64,000 nucleotides of DNA, taken from positions 62,001-126,000 of the forward strand of contig JANJUX010000056.1 of NCBI GenBank assembly GCA_024710355.1, read 5' to 3'. Made by a program: the position numbers and the translations under genes. Below are positions 59,993-64,000 of the stretch, one piece after another. The notes beneath the pieces were generated by a model, which was not told the DNA's origin, did no database searches, and was given only the letters and a program-made list of their open reading frames with translations. The stretch's first letter is position 1; each line of letters starts with the position of its first letter. The DNA is from Candidatus Rifleibacteriota bacterium. Lineage in GTDB: Bacteria; Muiribacteriota; Ozemobacteria; Ozemobacterales; Ozemobacteraceae.

Positions 59993-61039
59993 TTGATTCA
60001 GACGATTTTTATTATTTTTGTTGCGATGGCAACCCTGTTTTTTGTGTTGCTTCTTTTCTCTATTCTTGGCAAACCGCCCGGAGAAGAAGTCCGCCAGCGT
60101 ATGGAGCAGTACCTGGTTGAAACAGAAATGGCCGCTGAGCAATATTCCTCACCCGAAGAGGACGAAGAGGTAAAGCAGGCCGTCGATGTCAGCGATGACG
60201 ACTGGCTCAAGGAAAACCGCGCCGGTGGCAGCGCCGCCAAAAGAATTCTGGCCAACATGGGCACGATCATTACCCCCAAAGGTATGGCGATGCGCATTGC
60301 TGATCAGCTCGCCAAAGCCGACATCCCACTCAAAGCGAACGAATTCGTCGCCATACAGTTTCTGGCGATCATGCTCTCACTGAGCTTTGGCATGGGCGTT
60401 CTGCAGAATGTCATGATCGCGGTTGGCCTGGCTGCCGTTGGTTATGTCGGCCCGTTGATCTGGATCGCGATCATGAAGGGGCAGCGTGTCAAAGCCTTTA
60501 ACGAGCAGATTCTTGACACTCTGGTAATGCTCGCCAACGGCCTCAAGGCCGGGTATTCTTTTCTGCAGTCTCTCGAAATGGTCTCAAGAGAAACCCTGCC
60601 ACCGATGGGCAAAGAATTGAAGCGGGTTCTCAAAGAAAACAGCCTTGGCATCAATCTCGAAGACACCTTGATTGCGCTCAATCAGAGAGTTGAAAGCGAA
60701 GACTGGGATCTCGTCACCACCGTCGTGCTCATTCAGAGACAGATCGGCGGCAATCTGGCCGAAATTCTCGAAAAAATCGGCTACACAATCCGCCAGCGCA
60801 TGAAAATCAAGGGCGAAATTCAGACCAAAACCGCTCAGGCGAAGATCTCCGGTATCATTGTCGGCGCGCTTCCCCTGTTCCTTGGCATGATGATTTACGT
60901 TGTCAACCCTGAATTTATCATGAAACTGTTTACCTTCAGACAGGGCGAATTCAGGGGCTGGTTTGTCGTTATCGCCGGCCTGATCTGGGAACTGATCGGC
61001 CTTTATGCCATTATGAAAATTGTTGATATCGAGGTTTAA
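59993..61039 (+). CDS. tadB: Tad inner-membrane platform protein TadB
   Basis: A 348-residue T2SSF-family protein. There is a first helix (about 3-22), a cytoplasmic acidic segment, and helices near 120-160 and 290-345. The conserved platform signature is LDTLVMLANGLKAGYSFLQS, followed by MVSRETLPPMGKELKRVL and a Leu/Ile-rich end. TadB and TadC form the inner-membrane base that couples CpaF to pilin. The start is TTG with GAGAGGA about 9 bases upstream and only 4 bases after cpaF. Confidence 0.93.
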   Translation: MIQTIFIIFVAMATLFFVLLLFSILGKPPGEEVRQRMEQYLVETEMAAEQYSSPEEDEEVKQAVDVSDDDWLKENRAGGSAAKRILANMGTIITPKGMAMRIADQLAKADIPLKANEFVAIQFLAIMLSLSFGMGVLQNVMIAVGLAAVGYVGPLIWIAIMKGQRVKAFNEQILDTLVMLANGLKAGYSFLQSLEMVSRETLPPMGKELKRVLKENSLGINLEDTLIALNQRVESEDWDLVTTVVLIQRQIGGNLAEILEKIGYTIRQRMKIKGEIQTKTAQAKISGIIVGALPLFLGMMIYVVNPEFIMKLFTFRQGEFRGWFVVIAGLIWELIGLYAIMKIVDIEV

Positions 61040-61048
61040 GGAGAGCTT

Positions 61049-61981
61049 ATGAATGTAGTTTTCATGCTTCTCGGTGGCATAATTATCTTTCTGGTTATCC
61101 TGCTTCTGTTTCCTTCCGGCAGCAAAAGCGACATTCAGGGTCGCCTGGCCTCTCTTGAAGAAGCGTCAGAATTCAAAGTTGCCGAAGTCCAGGAAGCGGA
61201 ACTGAACAAACCCTTCGTCGATCGCGTCATCAGGCCGATTCTTTCGCGCATGGCCGGGAAACGCGACCCGAAAGAAGCCAAAAAAGTCCAGAAATCCACA
61301 CTGAAAAAAGAACTTGCCCAGGCAGGCTACCCCGGTGGTCTCACGGTAAGCGAGTTTGCTGTCGTTCAAAACCTCTTCAGGGTTATTACGCCAGGCGCAA
61401 TGCTTGCATTTGCTTTGGTTTTCAAGCCAGACCTCATGCCAATGGCGCTTCTGTTTGGTGTCACGCTTGGCATTCTGCTTCCGAGAATGTTTCTTCAGAG
61501 GAGAATAGCCGATCGCCTGCACAAGATACAAAGACAGTTGCCGGATGTTCTCGACCTCCTGACCGTAGCAGTCGAAGCGGGCCTTGGCTTTGACGCCGCC
61601 TGCGACAAGGTGGTCGAAAAAATGCGCGGCCCAATCCCTGATGAATTCGGCCTGACACTCAGGCATATGCGCATGGGTCAGTCCAGGCGCGACGCCTTCA
61701 AGGGCATGGCCGAGAGAGTCGATCACCCCGATCTGAATGCCTTCATTTCAGCAATTGTCCAGGCTGACCAGCTTGGTGTTTCAATCGGCCAGGTATTGCG
61801 CATTCAGTCAGAACAGATGCGCGACAAACGCCGACAGCGGGCCGAAGAAGAAGCTGCCAAGGCTCCGGTTAAAATGATGATTCCTCTGGTATTCTTCATT
61901 TTCCCGAACGTTGGTCTGGTAATTGGCGCTCCAGCAGTCTTTCAGATGATCGAAGGCACTGCCGGCCTCGGAGGCAATTGA
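61049..61981 (+). CDS. tadC: Tad inner-membrane platform protein TadC
   Basis: A 310-residue T2SSF-family protein, partner of TadB. A first helix (about 3-22) is followed by a cytoplasmic part, two central helices (about 110-150) and a C-terminal helix. The signature is LPDVLDLLTVAVEAGLGFDA, with RHMRMGQSRRDAFKGMAERV and DLNAFISAIVQADQLGVSIG downstream. AAGGAGAG precedes the ATG, and it lies 9 bases after tadB. Confidence 0.94.
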   Translation: MNVVFMLLGGIIIFLVILLLFPSGSKSDIQGRLASLEEASEFKVAEVQEAELNKPFVDRVIRPILSRMAGKRDPKEAKKVQKSTLKKELAQAGYPGGLTVSEFAVVQNLFRVITPGAMLAFALVFKPDLMPMALLFGVTLGILLPRMFLQRRIADRLHKIQRQLPDVLDLLTVAVEAGLGFDAACDKVVEKMRGPIPDEFGLTLRHMRMGQSRRDAFKGMAERVDHPDLNAFISAIVQADQLGVSIGQVLRIQSEQMRDKRRQRAEEEAAKAPVKMMIPLVFFIFPNVGLVIGAPAVFQMIEGTAGLGGN

Positions 61982-61985
61982 CAAC

Positions 61986-62357
61986 ATGGCCGCAACCCTT
62001 TTAAAAGTTCTGAACAACCGCGATCAGTCACTGGTGGGGGCCAGGGTCAGACGGGCTGACACCTTCTGGGCAAGGTTCCGCGGCCTTATGCTGGCACCAG
62101 AACTCGCTGAAGATGAGGGTCTGTTGATTTCCCCCTGCAATTCAATACATATGATGTTCATGCGCTTTCCGATAGACGCGATTTTCCTGGATTCGGGCAA
62201 CTGCATCCGGGCACTTTACGAAAAACTCCGCCCCTGGACAGGCCTTTCTGGCTGGCATAGAGATGTAAGCTCCGTTCTCGAGCTTAAATCAGGTACAATA
62301 CAAAAATCTGGTGTCAGGGTTAATGATACCCTGAGAATGGAGCCGATCGAATGCTGA
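61986..62357 (+). CDS. DUF192 protein
   Basis: A 123-residue DUF192 domain protein of unknown function. Family signature: RRADTFWARFRGLMLAPELA, the CNSIHMMFMRFPIDAIFLD core, and a final VLELKSGTIQKSGVRVNDTL. Members are often exported, but no signal peptide is seen here. It begins 4 bases after tadC; DUF192 genes often travel with tad loci, so a role in pilus assembly is possible but unproven. Confidence 0.9.
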   Translation: MAATLLKVLNNRDQSLVGARVRRADTFWARFRGLMLAPELAEDEGLLISPCNSIHMMFMRFPIDAIFLDSGNCIRALYEKLRPWTGLSGWHRDVSSVLELKSGTIQKSGVRVNDTLRMEPIEC

Positions 62358-62398
62358 AAAAGTTTAACAACTCTAAGAACAATAAAGGAGACGGGAAA

Positions 62399-64000
62399 AT
62401 GAATTCGAAGAATTCACTTCTCAGACTGGGAATCGCCGCAATGATGCTCTGCCTTCTGGCGGCAACCTTCATAACCGGCTGCGGCGGCGCCAACTCTTCC
62501 GGCAGCGCAACGCCAACGCAGCCGTCATCATCCGGAAATCTGCCAGTCTCTTACAACGTTCGGGGAAAACTTATCTCTGATTCTACAAACCTGACTCCCG
62601 CAGCTAGCATTACTATAAAACTCCTCATGCAAGACCCTGCCACAAGCAATTTTCTTGATACAGGTAAATCAACAGTTACTCTTTCTTCCGGGGAATTTTC
62701 TTTCCTTGGACTTACAAGAGGCATATACGTGCTCTCGGCGTCCGGCAATGCGACGCTCCAGGACAGTCAGAAACTTCTGGTCATCAATGAATCCAACACT
62801 GATTCAAACATCGAAACTGGTAACATGTTTATTGTGCCTGTTGGAAGCACCCCAACAGGCGAAGTAACCCTTAGAGGCAAAACTGTGGCCGACGGGCCTG
62901 GCTCAACGCCCATTGGCGGCCTGACCATAAGGCTTTCTAGATTGGGTACGGACGGAAATTGGGCTCTTATTACCGATAAAATCACACAGTCACTGTCCTC
63001 GGGCGAATTTGTTTTTCTTAAACTTGAGACAGGTACCTATAAGGTCGATATAGACGGCTTTATAAACGGAATCAGCAAGTTCACCCCTTCATCTAAGCTT
63101 GCTATAATAGGAACCACAGCCAATCTTACCGAACTAGACCTGGGAAACATAGTGATGGTAACTGTTCCATCGCCTTCATCTTCTATTCCCACAATCACAT
63201 TAAAGGGTAGACTTGTGGATGCTCTGGCCAGTGCGCCAATGAGCGTGGCAATTGTTTCGCTGGATTCAGGCCAGACGACTGTATCAGATGGGCTGGGATT
63301 CTTTGAACTGAAGGGCGTAGAAGCCGGCGTCAGACGGATCAATATTTCCAAACAGGGCATGGCCCCCTTTAACCTTTCTTTTGAAGTCATCAGCAACGGT
63401 GTTGCCGCGACAGGAGTTTCGTTGAACGGGCAATTATACCCTGTCAATGCTGATGGTCGCACGGTAGATCTTTTCAGTCGGGGTTACGACATTAAGATAA
63501 CTCTTGATCAACACTCTTCAGGTAGCCTGATGGGAACTGTAAAAAGCTTTGTCTTTGAAAGCAACAAAGCCACCTACGTAACCGTTCCAGAGCCTAACTA
63601 TCCATTTGAACTCTGGCAGGTCTACCCCGACAATTCTTCGGTAAGACACGGGTCGGTAACCTCAGACGAAGATGGCGAATGGAAAATCGACAATCTTCCA
63701 CCGTTTGAGGACAACTCGGCCCTGTGGTTTGCGGTTCCGACAGGAACGAAAGTTGCAGTTTCCCAGGGTCAGACTGGTAACGTCGTGACATTTACCAATT
63801 CGTCTTCTGAATGGGCAGGATACAACCCAGTTCTTGCCTACGGTTACAAAGTTGCATCCGGTAAGACTACCGTTATGGATTTCACCCTTCCAACCTTCCT
63901 TTTTAAACCAGACCCTGTGGTCCAACCGATCAGCGATGCTAAAATGTCAATAAACCCGGCTGCAGTTTACCCTGGCGGATATGAAATTGACCCCAATGTA
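62399..64000 (+). CDS. Large lipoprotein with repeated carboxypeptidase-like regulatory domains (3'-truncated by window edge)
   Basis: 534 codons are open to the last base, so the gene continues outside the window. The lipobox TFITGC (Cys about 31) is followed by a Ser/Gly linker and at least three transthyretin-like beta repeats with the pattern G-x-F-x-F-x-x-L (SSGEFSFLGLTRGIYVLSAS, SSGEFVFLKLETGTYKVDID, DGLGFFELKGVEAGVRRINI). AAAGGAG lies 9 bases before the ATG at 62399; a longer form from 62351 is possible. Codon choice is more AT-rich (many CTT, TCA, ATA) than in the tad genes. It may be a surface adhesin-like component. Confidence 0.85.
   Translation, partial: MNSKNSLLRLGIAAMMLCLLAATFITGCGGANSSGSATPTQPSSSGNLPVSYNVRGKLISDSTNLTPAASITIKLLMQDPATSNFLDTGKSTVTLSSGEFSFLGLTRGIYVLSASGNATLQDSQKLLVINESNTDSNIETGNMFIVPVGSTPTGEVTLRGKTVADGPGSTPIGGLTIRLSRLGTDGNWALITDKITQSLSSGEFVFLKLETGTYKVDIDGFINGISKFTPSSKLAIIGTTANLTELDLGNIVMVTVPSPSSSIPTITLKGRLVDALASAPMSVAIVSLDSGQTTVSDGLGFFELKGVEAGVRRINISKQGMAPFNLSFEVISNGVAATGVSLNGQLYPVNADGRTVDLFSRGYDIKITLDQHSSGSLMGTVKSFVFESNKATYVTVPEPNYPFELWQVYPDNSSVRHGSVTSDEDGEWKIDNLPPFEDNSALWFAVPTGTKVAVSQGQTGNVVTFTNSSSEWAGYNPVLAYGYKVASGKTTVMDFTLPTFLFKPDPVVQPISDAKMSINPAAVYPGGYEIDPNV

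Noticed and set aside
1..64000. tRNA or rRNA genes
   Set aside because: No cloverleaf with a T-arm consensus or rRNA-like conserved stretch was seen by eye; a dedicated scan could still find one.

Overview
The window looks like a chromosomal segment (GC a little over 50 %) of a Gram-negative-type bacterium. It encodes a LolA-like lipoprotein carrier, a secretin, many lipoproteins with clear lipoboxes, and a complete core of a Tad (type IVb) pilus machine. The mix of Tad pilus, a bacterial microcompartment (BMC), several large TPR and regulatory-domain lipoproteins, RNase Y and frequent TTG starts suggests a little-studied lineage (something like Riflebacteria is possible). That placement is a guess; no rRNA gene is present to settle it. 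No tRNA, CRISPR array or insertion sequence was recognised.

Layout. (1) 0-11.6 kb: signalling. A plus-strand histidine kinase converges on a tight seven-gene minus-strand unit: unknown protein, LolA-like protein, unknown protein with a degenerate nuclease-like domain, TM2/TPR membrane protein, NarL/DegS-type kinase, HAMP/GAF/PAS kinase, NtrC-type sigma-54 activator. A recognisable promoter lies inside a long inverted repeat at its head. (2) 11.7-30.6 kb: mostly housekeeping (thioredoxin-like, ppiC-type isomerase - rny - ymdB, FN3 lipoprotein, TPR protein - pgeF, pyk, YkgJ-type protein, MscS channel with a cyclic-nucleotide domain, uvrB). It also holds a GNAT / exported zinc-ribbon / sigma-54 activator trio and a DppA-like peptidase. 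(3) 30.6-31.1 kb: an intergenic stretch with palindromic repeats and a terminator-ended RNA that resembles 6S RNA. (4) 32.2-39.8 kb: a compact BMC locus. It comprises a degenerate triosephosphate-isomerase-like protein, PduL, one BMC-H, one BMC-P, a CoA-acylating aldehyde dehydrogenase, PduS, a PduT-like BMC-T and an RpiB-like protein with an altered active site. Phosphopentomutase DeoB follows under its own promoter. (5) 39.9-44.2 kb: three paralogous lipoproteins. (6) 44.2-50.5 kb: obg - nadD/yqeK fusion - LCP protein - queA - tgt - TPR protein. (7) 50.6-64 kb: a sugar aminotransferase, a Wzz/BY-kinase-like protein, then tad/cpa genes (prepilin peptidase, CpaB, secretin, CpaE with receiver domain, CpaF, TadB, TadC), a DUF192 protein and a truncated lipoprotein.

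How parts fit. In the BMC an aldehyde would be oxidised to acyl-CoA by the dehydrogenase and converted to acyl-phosphate by PduL. PduS and the Cys-bearing PduT-like shell protein would move electrons across the shell. DeoB and the RpiB-like protein point to (deoxy)ribose-phosphate as fuel, so the locus fits the sugar-phosphate-utilising class of BMC. The expected deoxyribose-phosphate aldolase is not in the window, and the TIM-like and RpiB-like proteins have unusual active sites. These two proteins are the most novel elements seen.
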